A DNA stretch of 64,000 nt from Prosapia bicincta (taxonomy: Eukaryota; Arthropoda; Insecta; Hemiptera; Cercopidae): contig JBAIZL010000001.1 of assembly GCA_036971475.1 (NCBI GenBank), forward strand, positions 110,776,350-110,840,349, written 5' to 3'. The notes below the pieces were generated by a model that made no database searches, was not told where the DNA came from, and was given only the letters and a program-made list of their open reading frames with translations. Shown here one piece after another: positions 13,760 to 26,640 of the stretch. The position numbers were made by a program, and so were the translations under genes. The stretch's first letter is position 1, and every line of letters starts with the position of its first letter.

Positions 13760-15089
13760 ATGTCTAGAGTTATAATCTAAATCTAATTTTTATTTTCCTG
13801 CAAATGCACGCTCAATATAAACGTTAATGGATCGTTAAGTAACATATAAAACAATATTGTAAAGATGTGTTGGGTTTGTATTAATTATCACTGTAATGCA
13901 TATCATTACTTTTAAAATATAAAACAACACTATTTTCAAATTTAAGCTAGACATGTATGACCAGATAAAAAATAACTAATGGGAGTCAATAAGAGTACTG
14001 AAACTACTGTATAATTAATATTACAGTAGAGAATCTGTTATTTGTATGTAAGCGTATTTTCTCACTATGAATAGGAAATAGTCTCTCTGTAGGTATCTAA
14101 GACGTATTCTTATTACATGATAATATGATAGTCTCTCATGTATAATATTATGTGGTATAAACAACATTCATTTGTGGAAATGACAACGCGTTTCATAAAA
14201 GTAATAAAATAGAGTGATTGTCATTGCCAAATAAAAATAATACAATATCTGGCAAAAGTAATATTTTTTAAATATCAAAATGAGTATATTAAATAAAGTA
14301 GTTTATTCATTGAAACCTAATCGGTGTACCCATCTCTCTAGATCAAATTCAATTTGATGGATCAATTTAAATGTTCAAACAATGTAATTCTCTATGAACG
14401 AGGAGAGGTTACATGTTTAACAAGTACCTAATAAGACATCAATGGATAGGTTATTACAACAAACGGGATTAAAACGAAAGCTAGAACGAGCTCTAAATAA
14501 AGTAACTCTGTAAACAAAAATACAGCAACAGAAAAGTAAAAGCGACCCCCAATAGCGGTAATCGAAGTCAGGCTGAGTAGGATAGATATAGTTCAAGAAC
14601 TGATAGTTCTTAAACCTTAGCAAATGGTTTTAAAATCATAAGCGCTGAATTATCGCAATATGACAAGGGAATGCCAGATAGACCTAATAAAACTTCCTTC
14701 TACTGTCGACATAAAAAGATTTTTTTACTCTATAAAATATATGTGACCTCTGAAAGTGAGAAGAGAAGCAATGAGAATCTAAAGACTTAAATTTTAAGTC
14801 TTTTAATATGTTTTAAAATATTTTCGTTGTTTTACTAAGCTACTCGTTCCATCGATTTTATTAGAGGGCTACAAAACTGTTTTTATATAATTTTAAAGTA
14901 AGGGTATATCTTTGAGCAGAAAGATAAAAAAAAAAAATGAGAAAACTTTATTATTTCAATTTTTACATTATCGCTGTGCATCAGAATTATCTTTGCTATT
15001 AACAAGTAACCATGGTTATAATATTATTGAAAACATCCCCAATTGTGGAGTCACATACGAGTTATTTTTTAGAACATAGTTCAATATAG

Positions 15090-15138
<49 letters not shown>

Positions 15139-15741
15139 ATATTTTATAATAAAATATTGTTAAAGAAACATAACTAATATTGCAACATGGTAAAATAACT
15201 CTTCTAAATAGATTATTATTAGGAAAATAGTTTCATTTATTTTTAATAATTTGCTTCAGTAATTTTTCGTAACAGTTCTAGTGTCTCTCAAAAGCAAATG
15301 TGGTGTTAAAAATTATTATCAATTTTTAAAGAGTAATAGAATGAGTTACAGACTGAAGTGGTTTGAAACATTTTGTCATTTTGTGGGTCATATTTAAGAA
15401 TTCTCTTTCAAATTATACCGAGAAAGGTTTTGTTAAATTTAATTTGTGACTAGTAAAATGGCATCGTAATGATTGTAAATTATGATAATTCCGTATACTT
15501 TATAAATAATAATTATAAGCAATCATACAATATTTTATAGATCATATCGTTTATAGATATTAAAAAAAGTGCTTTTTATAATTATTTAAAATTTTCCGAT
15601 AAAAATAAAGTTAACGTTATTTCAGATTTTTTTATATAATTTTTAGCGCAACTTGCGTATTTGGCCAATTTGAAGTGTGAGAGCCAACATTTGTTTATGT
15701 TATAACTTATAAACACAAACAAATACTCATACATACACTTA

Positions 15742-15797
<56 letters not shown>

Positions 15798-15977
15798 AGC
15801 CTATATATAAAAATCTATACATCTTATATCGATCGATTGCATGATATCACCAAATTATTGGTGATTATTTGTGAATAAATACACAATTTATTTAGACGTA
15901 ATGGACGGATATATAGAGAGCTTGACTACTGATCTAAAGGTTTTGGATGTTTTCATTCTCCAAATATAATCATGTAG

Positions 15978-16020
<43 letters not shown>
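13760..16020. other. Intergenic with (AT)n tracts, no gene seen
   Basis: No supported gene. AT microsatellites lie at about 15091-15135, 15749-15794 and 15980-16020; the last is the insertion context of the LTR element that follows. Confidence 0.5.
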
Positions 16021-16024
<4 letters not shown>

Positions 16025-16025
16025 A

Positions 16026-16290
16026 AGTTATGTGAACGATTTATGTGAATCTTTCATAAAAAAATGCGTGCTAGGAAATTTCCTGCTTACGCAGCTTTTG
16101 TATTATATAGGTGGTGAGAACAGAGCCCCAGCAGTGCGTAACTCGCCTCTGTATCAAACAGACGTCTTCCACTCCAATTGAGTGCATATCAATTGAATAG
16201 TTGTATTAAATAATTTATGTAACAGTTTTATAAATTAATTGTTTATTAAATTATTTTTAAAAACCTTTCCAGCCTAATATAACACGTAAC
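16026..16290 (+). repeat. 5' LTR of errantivirus-like element 1
   Basis: About 265 bp, starting AGTTATGTGAAC and ending CACGTAAC directly before the primer binding site. It contains TATTATATAGG, a plausible TATA element. The central segment matches the LTRs of the second family member at 57249-59041. Confidence 0.85.
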
Positions 16291-16305
16291 TGGCGCAGTC
16301 GGTAG
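16291..16305 (+). other. Primer binding site (tRNA-Ser type)
   Basis: TGGCGCAGTCGGTAG follows the 5' LTR. This is the motif that the 17.6/297-type errantiviruses use to prime reverse transcription with a serine tRNA. Confidence 0.8.
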
Positions 16306-16647
16306 AACATCTCGAGGGAAATAATGAACATAATTTCCATCGATTTTAATCGTTAACCGAGATACTGCAAAAACTCGATTCATTACAGAGCGAATTTCTG
16401 TAACGGTATCAAGAAAACTTTAGTAGAGTGAATATCTACAAAAACCTAATAGAGTGCATATCTATTAAGAGCACGAGTGAATATCGTGGAAAGTGAAAAG
16501 TGATAATTTGTTCAATGAGCAAAGTGTTTTGGATCAACTTGTAAGTCGATCTTAAGAAGTACAATTAAGAAAAGTAGAGTAATTACTTTTTATATAATTT
16601 TATATCACTGATTTTAATTTTTATTATTTTAAAGAAAATATTTTAAA

Positions 16648-17650
16648 ATGGCAACGCCAACATTAAAGAAGGAATATCTTGACATGATTCCAGAGTATAA
16701 TGAAGAGCCCACTATGCTCAATAGATCTATATCAGTATGTGATAAAATAGTTAGTAAGTTTTATGTATCTGAAAATCCAAGAAGACTTTCAGAACGAATA
16801 CCTATTTCGTTCTATACTAGCTAAGTTAAAAGGCCAAGCATTAGAAATGGTAATAAATTCAAATTCTTATAATTGGTATGAGATTAAAAAAGTATTGTTA
16901 ACCAGCTATTCAGACAAAAGAGATTGCTTCACTTTAAATTTAGAAATGGCCGAGTTAAAACAAGAAAATAATGAATCACCTTTTAAGTTTTACGAAAGAA
17001 TTCAAAAATTATTATATTTACAAATCTCATTTTTTATTAATAAAGAGCCTCAAAGACAATTGGCCAAAGACGTTTTAATAGAATATGTGCAGAAATTAGG
17101 GTTAAGAGTTCTCCTTAGAGGTTTACATGAACCCGTAGGATCGCTAATGCGCACGATAAATCCAGATTCTCTTAGCGAAGCACTTAACATGCTTACGAAT
17201 GATTTTCAATTTTAAAATAACAACTTATTCCATAATATTAAACAGGACATCCCACCTAGGGCCCCACAATACCCGCCTACTCGCAAACCCATTCCTAACA
17301 AACAAACCTTCCAAAATTATAGGCCCAACTACCAAAATAACCCTAACGAATTTGCCTAAATCATACGTACAACAAAATCAACAACAGAGACAATCCAATA
17401 ATTACACACCACTAAAAGTTCATCAAAAATTTGAACCAGAACCAATGGGCATTTCCACCCTTCAGACAGGGAACACAATTAGACAAAATAGACTTTATCA
17501 GATGACAGGAAAGCCAATAGAAGAATAGAATTACGATCAAACTATGAACCGATTGACTGAACAGATGACTGTCTCTTATCTGACCGATCAAACGGATTAT
17601 GAACCGCAAGAGGACCCTGACAGCTACATAGATTTTGATAATTCAACGCA
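16648..17650 (+). pseudogene. gag of errantivirus-like element 1, frameshifted
   Basis: Reading starts at ATG 16648 (MATPTLKKEYLDMIPEYNEE) and must change frame near 16765-16800 into a 150-codon open stretch (to 17215) with the helical gag core. It changes again into a Pro/Asn/Gln-rich tail that includes the PEPMGISTLQ motif often seen near the end of errantivirus gag. No CCHC knuckle is visible, as is usual in this group. At least three frame breaks make it non-functional. Confidence 0.75.
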
Positions 17651-17662
17651 AGAGGAAAACTC

Positions 17663-20600
17663 ATGTGGATTCACTCAAAAGGACAATCATACCCAAAACC
17701 ATTTTTTAGGATTGACCACAATAAAAAGACATTTTCCATAATGCATATCGAAGACGGCACGAATGAACTACCGTACATCCACGATCCCAAGACTAACCTA
17801 AAGATGCTGATTGACACTGGAAGCACGAGATCATTTATAAAAAAATCAGTAGCTTTCCAATTTTTCAAAAACACCCTAAAACAAGAACCATTTGAAGTGA
17901 GTTCAGCTCATGGAGGTTCAAAAGAAAAGTACAGTTGTTTACTACCACTTTTAGGAAATGAAACAACCAAATTCTATTTATTTGATTTCCATAAAGATTT
18001 CTACTTACTCCTTGGATTAGATAACATAAAAGAATTAAAAAGAAACTTAATTTTTGTGAATGATAAATTAATATTTCACAATAAACAAATCCGGATTAAA
18101 TATTTTAACACAGAAGAACAAAATAATAATAATAATAATAATAAAGGCGAATGTTAGGAACAGAACGCTCAAAAGGGAACAAGTTGTGTTATACAAGCCC
18201 ACACTAGCCAAACGATTAAATTTAGAATACAAAATATTCTATGGAGAAGGACTCTTCCCATACAAACACTTAAATGGATTAGAAATTCCGCAGTGTATAG
18301 TCTCAGTACACAAGGGAGAACCCTATTTCCCTATTATAAACAACACAGAAGAAAATGTAAAATTAACAATGAATGAACCATTAGAGTTAAAATCTTTAGA
18401 CGAATACAATATCCTTGAACCGGATACAATGCACACGAACACTAATTTCAATTTCTTAGATTAAAAACAAAAAAAATCGAAAGAAAAAATTTAAATTTAT
18501 CAAAATTTAGGATGGAACATATGAACTTAGAAGAAAAATCCGCTATAACAAGTTTAATAGAAGATTATGCAGATTTATTTCATATTGGAGGAAACGATTT
18601 AACTTTTACCAACCAAATAAAACATGTTATTAGGACTACTGATGAAATTCCCGTATACTCTCGAAATTATAGATATTCAGAGATTTACAAGAACGAAATT
18701 AATAAACAAACTGAGGACATGCTTAAACAAGGAATTATTAGACCTTCCAATTCTCCATAGAACTCTCCTGTCTGGATTGTACCCAAAAAACAAGACGCTT
18801 CTGGCAAAAGAAAATTTCGATTTTAGAGGATTAAACAAAAAAAAAAAAACAATTGACGATAAATTTCCCTTGCCGAACATTACAGACATATTAGATAAAT
18901 TAGGACGATCCCAGTATTTTACAACTTTAGATCTAGCCTCAGGATTTCACCAAGTAGAGATGGATAAAATAGCATAGAAAAAACAACGTTTACAACGGAA
19001 ACAGGACACTACGAATTTTTAAGAATGCCCTTTGGACTAAAGATTAGCCCCTATATTTCAAAGAATTATGAATAATATTCTGAGAGGCATCAAAAATGAA
19101 ACATATTTAGTTTATTTAGACGACATTATAATTTATTCTACTAGCCTCCAAGAACATATACAAAGACTTAATGAAGTTTTCGACAGATTACGCAAAGCCA
19201 ACTTTAAAGTACAGCTGGATAAAACAGAATTTTTAAGAAAAGAAGTAGCATATTTTTGACATGCTTTGACGCCGAAAGGCGTAAAACCCAATCCCGAAAA
19301 GATTTTAGCATTCAAGGACTACCCAATACCAAAAACCACCAAACAATTTAAAGGATTTTTAGGACTATTAGGCTACTACCGAAAATTTAATAAAAACTTC
19401 GCCAAAATAACAAAACCATTTACTAATTGTTTGAAGAAGAATGCGAAAATAATATCGAATATCCCGACTTTATAGAATGCTTTGAAACATTTAAAAATAT
19501 ATTGACTAATGAGCCACTTCTACAATACCCAGATTTCGAAAAGGAATTTACTCTAACGACAGACGCTAGTAATTATGCACTAGGAGTAATTTTAAGCCAA
19601 GATAGAAACGGAAAAGACCTTCCTATAGCGTATGCCAGCAGAACTTTAAACGACAGCGAAGCTGATTACTCTGCGATTGAAAAAGAGCTACTAGCAATCG
19701 TATGGGCGACGAAACATTTCAGGCCTTACTTATTTGGAAGAAAATTTAAAATCTATACAGACCACAAGCCTTTACAGTGGTTATTCTCGGTTAAAGAACC
19801 AAATTCCATACTTTTAAGATGGAGATTAAAATTAAAGAAATACGATTACGAAATAAGGTATAAAAAGGGCAAACTTAATCAAAATTCAGACGCATTGTCA
19901 ATAATATAATTAAATACCACCGACAAAAGTTCAACGAACACCCAATACACTGTAGGACCGGACCTTGACTTAGCTGCAGCTGACTTGCTACAACGCTATT
20001 TCCCAGAACTAGACGACAACGAATCCATGATCGTATAACTCGACGCGGAAGATAATGCCAACCTAGAGGACAATGATGAAAGTGATAGTCAAACCATCCA
20101 CTTTTGAAGGAAACATCCAAATTGAAATACCAATTTCCGACGAGCCTGTAAACTTTGGAAAAACAAAATATTCTTATCTTTAGTGAAATATGAGCCAAAA
20201 AAAGTAAAAATTATAAAACTATTCGGAACTTCAAAAACCCGTTTAACAGTCGAAATATCAGAGAATAACTTAAATGAACTTTGTAAAATCGTATTTAGTA
20301 CCTAAGACAAAATATAATCTATATTTTGAAGACGACTTTTATGAGAAATTTGCATCATGCATAGCCAAAAGTTTCAAGCAAACTGAACTAAATTTAGTTA
20401 AGTGTAACACTAAACTGTTAGATCTAACTTCAGAAAAAGACACTTTGGAGACAATAAGTAATTATCATGTTAGCAAAACTAATCACCGTGGGATACAGGA
20501 AACATACGAACAAATCAAGCGCAGATATTATTGGCCTAATTTAAAATCACTCATTCAAAATTTCATAAACCAATATGAGATATGCCAAAAAACTAAATAC

Positions 20601-21345
20601 GACAGAATTTCCTTACAGCTAGAAATGAATCTGACACCTACAGCTGCCAGACCATTTCAAATAATTCACGTCGACACAATCTCTTTAGAGAAGAATTCCT
20701 TTATCAGCATTGTTGACAGTTTCACGCGATACGCTCAAGTTTATCGCCTGGGAAGCTCTCAAGCTACAGAGATCGCGGACAAGTTATTAGATTACTTCAC
20801 ACATTTCTGCTTGCCAACAGTTATTATCTCAGACAATGGAATGCAGTTTAATAACAGAATTGTAAAAGAGATATTAGACCTGCATAAAATTAAAATTCAT
20901 TTTATAAGCACACTAAACCCCCAGTCAAACGGATTATGTGAAAGATTTCTTTCTACTTTAGTAGAACACATAAGGTTGTAAAATAATCAAGTCGAATTAA
21001 AAAAGACAGTATAATTAAGAAGGTTAAATATGCTGTAATAGCGTATAATAATAGCATACAATCAGTCACGATATTAACGCCGTGCGTAGTCTTATTTAGA
21101 CACATAAATTCGAACACATTATTAGATATGGATTTAGAAAAACAGATTGTAAATGACTACGTTTTAAACCATAAAGAAAAACAAAAATACTTTATCAAAA
21201 CATTACGAATAGTAATCAAAACATTAAGGAAAAAGTTTTAGAAAAAGGAACATAAACAAAGAACCACTTCCAGAAATACCACCGGAAGTTTATGTAAAAA
21301 CAGTTCAGAAACAAACAAAACGAAGAACAAATATAGCAACTATTT
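17663..21345 (+). pseudogene. pol of errantivirus-like element 1 (PR-RT-RNaseH-IN), broken
   Basis: The protease active site DTGS lies at 17813-17824. Reverse transcriptase spans about 18512-19475, with the YLDDII catalytic box near 19110-19130. RNase H (TDASNYALG) is at about 19545-19905. Integrase runs from about 20440 to 21345, with the N-terminal His pair (YHVSKTNH), then a zinc site where the first Cys of the CX2C pair appears to be Tyr (YEICQKTK), the D-D-E core (HVDTIS, SDNGMQF, NPQSNGLCER) and a C-terminal Lys/Arg-rich tail. There are in-frame stops (for example TAG near 18758), shifts at A-runs near 18840, and breaks near 18965, 19258 and 19460. It cannot produce a functional polyprotein. 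Confidence 0.85.
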
Positions 21346-21616
21346 ATGTGAACCTTTCATAATAAAATGCGTTGCAGGAAATTTCCTCCTTAAGCAGCTT
21401 TTGTATTATATAGGTGGTGAGAACAGAGCCCCAGCAGTATGTAACTCGCCTCTGTATCGAACATACGTCTTCCACTCCAATTGAGTGCCTATCAATTGAA
21501 TTGTTGTATTAAATAATTTATTTAACAGTTTCTAAATTAATTATTTATTAAATTAAATAAATGTTTATAAAAATAAATCATTTTTAAAAACCTTTCCAGC
21601 TTAATATGACACGTAG

Positions 21617-21618
<2 letters not shown>
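21339..21618 (+). repeat. 3' LTR of errantivirus-like element 1
   Basis: Matches the 5' LTR but lacks its first ~12 bases, has scattered substitutions and carries an extra ~22-bp AT-rich insertion near 21557-21580. It ends CACGTAGCT at the start of an (AT)n tract. Confidence 0.8.

Positions 21619-21674
<56 letters not shown>
21619..21674. repeat. (AT)n microsatellite flanking element 1
   Basis: AT run directly abutting the 3' LTR; the left flank of the element is also (AT)n. Confidence 0.95.
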
Positions 21675-21677
<3 letters not shown>

Positions 21678-22059
21678 TTATTTACACTATATCCTATGTA
21701 ATTATATGTTGTGCATATATTATTACGAATTTTATAATTTAACTTATATAATAATTTTTTATATTCAGAATTACATCATTATTTTCGTATTAAAATTAAC
21801 ACATTTATAGTTAATATCTGTTTCTTTTAATAGATTTAATTTTACAATGTTTTGTATTGTCTTTATATATATCAATTTCCTCAAAATAATAATTTTAAAA
21901 GTTTAGTTGAAACCCATTATGTGTTAATAGCTGCCAACGTTTCAAAGTTACTGTACGTCAAACATAAACTCAGACGTAGGATTTACACTAACATATCTCC
22001 TTCTTGACCCGAATATCTTAAAACCATTCTTCAGATACGGCTCTACAAACTGGCTTACT

Positions 22060-23520
22060 TGCATAGGATGTCTATAAACCATTTATGGACCTATTTTTTA
22101 TATAATTGTTTCCTTCTTTAATTTCAATGTAGGCTATATTCATCTCCTTTGCAGCGTATATTGATAGGGTATTTATTGTTTCATGGATAACTCTTTAAGT
22201 AGGTAAAATTCAAAACAGCTCTATGCATTTCTCAAAATTTATTTGCTAAATTATCGCACATACACATTTATTTACTAAGCCAATACATTCCTATTAGAAA
22301 AACCTTGTGCAGGAACGTTCCTCTTTTATCTCGTTATTTATGATGTATCGAAACATTGACCACAGAGTTACCTAGTATAATATTACTTAGAGTATAATAT
22401 TACGTTTCTCTTTAGGTAAAGTTCTGTTTGCACTACAAGATACAATGGACATTCTTTTTATCATATTTAATTATAAACTCAATCATAAAAAACTTTTTCT
22501 AAATCTCGTTTTATTATTCATGACAGTTATTACACTTCCTAAAATTTACTTTTGATTTTTTTGATGAATGATATCTTAGTGAGAATTAATAAAAACTTCA
22601 AGATTAGTCTCAGGTCTACCATCCCCAATTCGATCCGTCACAACCAGGAAGGTCATAACATCGATCTAAAATTTAGAACAGAAAATGATACATCAATGTT
22701 AAAATAACGAAGTTAAAATGCATTGAATGCGTTAGTAGAGATTCTCTGAAACTAATGAGTATGCATATAAATTTATATATATAATATAATAAAGTGCATT
22801 AGAAAAAGGATATATACAAAAAATATAGGTAAAATAAATTATAACACAATAATAAAACTAAAAATATTATTTTAAATAACACAAGAGAAAAACTATGAAG
22901 GACGTTTACATTCACATGAAAGAAGTAAATAAAATTAGAAGATTGTTTTCAAAAATCAAATATATAAAAACTTCCAAATCTTAATTTAAAATTAAAAATG
23001 TAACAAACAATAATCAAAATTGTATGCACGAAGGAAATGGGGTTTAAAATACATAATGGCAAGATTGTAATTAAATATATATAGGACAATGAAGAAATTC
23101 AAAGGAAGATATGAAAGAACTTCTAAACGAATATATAAAGCCCAACTTATAGCAATAAAATTTTGCTACACATTTTATCAATGATGGACACAGATTTCTT
23201 GAAGTAGAAACTATGAAATTAATTTTGTTTAAAAGAGATTGGATTAAAAAATGAATGTTTATGAAACATTAGACATTTATAAATATCAATTTGCATTCAA
23301 ATTAATTAATGAACAAAGTGGAAACAAAACATTACTTACAAGGTCATTGAAGGTCATGACAAGAATTACATTGAGGTATAACTACCAATAAACATATGAT
23401 TAGCTTTTAATACACATGATTTGATTTTTGTAAAAAAATTGTTGTATCATTTTTTTCCTTGAGAAATATAATACATATAATTGCAAAAAGCTTTGAAAAA
23501 TAAAAAAAATATCTTTTAGT
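22060..23520 (+). mobile_element. Degenerate Penelope-like element tail, duplicate 1
   Basis: This ~1.5-kb unit is repeated in tandem at 23540-25150. Near 23080-23230 a broken plus-strand reading resembles the GIY-YIG endonuclease end of Penelope-like proteins: YIGQC, then a Lys/Glu-rich stretch, NFATHFINDGHRF and VETMKLI. Many stops and shifts show it is long dead. Confidence 0.5.
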
Positions 23521-24161
23521 TTTTTATCTTTTGGTTTGAAGCCTGGCATAAAGCATTTCTAGACCTATTTCTATATGGTAATTGTTTTCCTTTTTTTCAA
23601 TGTGGGCTATATTCAACTCTTTTTCGACGTATACTGAAAGAGTATTTATTGTTTCATGAATAACACTACCTTTTTATATCATTAAATTTTTGTTAGAATA
23701 GAACTATTCAGGAAAGTACCTACTTTATCTCAATATTTATGATGTATTTTCGAAACATTTACCACAGATTTACTTAGTATAATATTACATAGAGCACACG
23801 CGTTTCTCTTTAGGTAAAGCTCGATGCTGTACAAGATACAATGGAAACCTTTTTCATCACAATTAAATATAAACTCATTCATATTTAAATTTGTCTAAAT
23901 TTTATTTTAATTTTATTAACAGTTATTACACTTTTTACATTAACTTTTGATTTTTCTGATGAATGATATCTTTGGGAGAATTAATACGAGCTTCAAGATT
24001 AGACACAGGCCTACCATACCCAAATGTAATCATCACAAAAAGGAAGGTTTTGACATCTATCTAAAATTTTAAACAGAAAATGATATGATATGTTAAAATA
24101 ACGATGTTAAAATGCATTAGTAGCGTTCCTCTAAAACAAATGAGTATGCATATATATATAT

Positions 24162-24319
24162 AAAGAACTAAGTCAAAATACAAATACAAGAATTATAATT
24201 GAATTTGCAATTCAAAGCTTTTCGTTGGCTAACAGTACCAACATCATCAGGAATATTAAACTAATTTAAATTCCAAATTTAAATAAAATTCTTGTATTTG
24301 TATTTTGACTTAGTTCTTT
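24162..24319. mobile_element. 158-bp foldback element with ~33-bp terminal inverted repeats
   Basis: The left end (24162-24194, aaagaactaagtcaaaat...) is the reverse complement of the right end (24287-24319, ...attttgacttagttcttt). Between them on the minus strand lies a hammerhead-like motif. The inner sequence resembles the Penelope tail at 59123-59167, so this is probably a terminal Penelope-derived piece rather than a DNA-transposon MITE. Confidence 0.75.
24210..24254 (-). ncRNA. Hammerhead ribozyme-like motif
   Basis: Read on the minus strand: stem I strand ATTC, intact core CTGATGA (24250-24244), one extra T, stem II GTTGG (24242-24238) with 9-nt loop and CCAAC (24228-24224), then GAA (24223-24221), self-complementary stem III AAGCTT (24220-24215), cleavage nucleotide T, then GAAT pairing with ATTC. 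All invariant core bases are present. Stem III is too short to fold alone but is palindromic, which suits a dimeric hammerhead as described for minimal hammerheads in Penelope-like elements. The extra base after the core is a departure from the simplest consensus. Confidence 0.6.
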
Positions 24320-24343
24320 ATTAATACACAAGAATACATATTG

Positions 24344-24347
<4 letters not shown>

Positions 24348-24386
<39 letters not shown>
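24348..24386. repeat. (AT)n microsatellite
   Basis: AT run beside the foldback element. Confidence 0.95.
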
Positions 24387-24393
<7 letters not shown>

Positions 24394-25075
24394 ATAATAA
24401 ACTTAATTGCATTGCAAAAAGGATTTATAGCAAAAAATATAGGTAAAATAAATTATGACCCAATAATAAAAAATACAAGGGGAAAACTTTGAAGAAAGAT
24501 TATATTCAGATGAAAAGAAGTAAATAAAACTACAAGGTTTTTTAAAAAAACAAATACATAACTTACTTTCAAGATTGATAATAGCATTACAGAGTTAATA
24601 AACAATAAAGAAATTTATATGCACGAAATATAAGGTGTAAATAATACAAAATGATAAGATTGTAATTAATTATATGGGGACAATGAATAAATTAGAAGGA
24701 ACATACAAAGAACGCAAATATAAAACCGATCATATACAAATTAAATTTGATTACACATTGTATCTATGATGGACACAGATTTCCTTAAATAGAAACCATG
24801 AAATTAGTTTTGTAAAAAAAGACAAAGGATTAAAATCTGAATGTTTATGAAACATTAGAAATTTGTACACATGGTGTTGAAAACAATTTTTTTAATGAAT
24901 GAATGAAAACACCAAACTATTTACAAGGCCATTGACGTCGTGGCAAGAATTACATTGAAGTATAGCTACCAATAAACTTATGGTTAGTTTTTAGTGGACA
25001 TGATTTAATTTTTGTAAAAAGTTTGTTGTATCATTATTTTTTGTGAGGATGCTGATATATATATAGAATATAAAA

Positions 25076-25078
<3 letters not shown>

Positions 25079-25121
<43 letters not shown>
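25079..25121. repeat. (AT)n microsatellite
   Basis: AT run near the end of Penelope tail duplicate 2. Confidence 0.95.
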
Positions 25122-25125
<4 letters not shown>

Positions 25126-25585
25126 TAATAGCAAAAAGCTTTGAAAAAAATATAAATTTTGTAAAAAACTTATAAGACTGTAAGAGTCTTATTATTATAC
25201 TCACTAGTGTGCATTTCTTATATATTTCTAATCACAACTGAACTCTAACTTATATTATAGATTCTTCTTCTTTACTCACTCTAATTTATAACAGGATGTA
25301 AGATGATATTCTTTATTGAAAATTTTCAGTAACAATAATAGTATCTACATGTTTTGGTGTAGATCCACTATGGCAGTATATGTTTACTCATCAATCACTA
25401 CTTATATTGATAAATATTAGAAAAAATGTTCAGATTTCGAAAGATTTATTTGTTTAAAAAGCGCCCCTATAAATTTCTTTCATTCATTTTTTATTTTAAA
25501 ATAAAACATAATTGCAAATATCTTCTATTTAACGTATTGTTAAATAGGTCTGAATACATTATGTTTAGGTGAACTTATTGTCAAA

Positions 25586-26207
25586 TTACAGGTGGTAATT
25601 TGGTTATATTTCGCTCGTTGTGTGTCTTTTTTGTTGATTTGCTAACACCTGTCATATTCGAAGCACCCGAGAAGTGACCATTGCAATGTTTTTAGATGGC
25701 ACTGCATTATTAGTAATTAAAAAAGACATACATAGTCTACGTCTATGAAGTCAGTCCACACCAATTTTACAAACTAAGGTGTTTAAAGATCCTCCGTCTT
25801 TATATATTAAAGGAATTATCATCCCTTATGAAAATAATGCTAAATATCTAGGTATTAACCTAGATGATGAGCTAAAATGGGAATATCACATCAAGAAAAA
25901 GAAGGAGAAATGAAATAAAAAATAATATATCCACTATTGGTTCTTGGGTATAAACTTAAATTTCTCATTAGGAAATTAAATAAAAATCAACAATCAGATA
26001 TTGAAACCAGTTTAACTCTATGCCAGCCAACTGTGAGGACGCGCAAAGGAATCTAATGTAGAAATTCACTCAACCTAACCTGGATTCCAGGACATTCTGG
26101 CTGGATAGGGAATGAGAGAGCTGACGCCTTAGCAAAACAAGGGTGTATAACTCAAGGACCGTTGCTGAGGGCAGTGGGCATGCCGCCTCAGGAGGGGCGC
26201 ATATCAG
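25586..26207 (+). pseudogene. LINE reverse transcriptase and RNase H fragments, copy 1
   Basis: At about 25790-25900 the plus strand reads like the end of a jockey-type RT (IIIPYENNAKYLGINLDDEL). From 26075 a separate piece reads LTWIPGHSGWIGNERADALA, the conserved C-terminal box of LINE RNase H domains. Stops and shifts separate them. A second copy of the RT part starts at 26208 with the same leading sequence (aggtggtaatt), so the block is tandemly duplicated. Confidence 0.65.
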
Positions 26208-26640
26208 GTGGTAATTATTATATTTCGCAAGTTCTGTGTCTTTTTTGACACTTTACTTACACCTGTGATATTCCAAGCCCCCTAAAAGTGACCATAGCAA
26301 TTTTTCAAATCACACTGCATTATTAGTAACTAAAAAAAAACATACATTATCTACATCTATAAAGTCAGTCCACACTAGTTTTACAAAATAAGGTGTTGAA
26401 AGATCCTCCGTCTTTAGATAATAACGGAATTATCATCCCTTATGAAAATAATGGTAAGTATCTAGGTATGAACCTAGATGATAAGCTAAAATGGAAACAT
26501 CACATCAAGAAAACGAAGGAGAAATTTAAAAAAATAATATATCCACTATTGGTTATTGGGTATAAACTCAAATTTCTCATTTGGAAATGAAATAAAAATC
26601 TACAATCAGACCATGAAACCAAACTACAACAAAATATGAA
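26208..26640 (+). pseudogene. LINE reverse transcriptase fragment, copy 2
   Basis: The open stretch 26393-26590 includes IIIPYENNGKYLGMNLDDKL and a Lys-rich segment, matching the C-terminal part of jockey-like reverse transcriptases just after the catalytic domain. It is about 80-85% identical by eye to the copy at 25790-25990. There is no catalytic box or endonuclease. Confidence 0.65.

Larger units (their letters stand above)
16026..21618 (+). mobile_element. Errantivirus-like Ty3/Gypsy element, env-less and decayed
   Basis: The order is 5' LTR, tRNA-Ser-type primer binding site, gag, protease, reverse transcriptase, RNase H, integrase, 3' LTR, all on the plus strand. The LTRs start AGTTA-like and end CACGTAAC/CACGTAGCT and are clearly diverged from one another, so the copy is not recent. 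The coding region carries many stops and frameshifts. Only about 350 bases lie between the integrase core and the 3' LTR, and they encode the integrase C-terminal region, so no envelope gene is present. It sits between (AT)n tracts, in line with ATAT-type target choice in the 17.6/297 group. Confidence 0.9.
23540..25150 (+). mobile_element. Degenerate Penelope-like element tail, duplicate 2
   Basis: Second tandem copy of the 22060-23520 block. Paired landmarks include 'gaatgatatct' followed by a 'cttcaagatta' stretch (22570/23960), 'gatggacacagattt' (23190/24770) and 'gtatttattgtttcatg' (22170/23648). It is interrupted by a small foldback element at 24162-24319 and by AT runs. The endonuclease trace is weaker than in unit 1. 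Confidence 0.55.
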
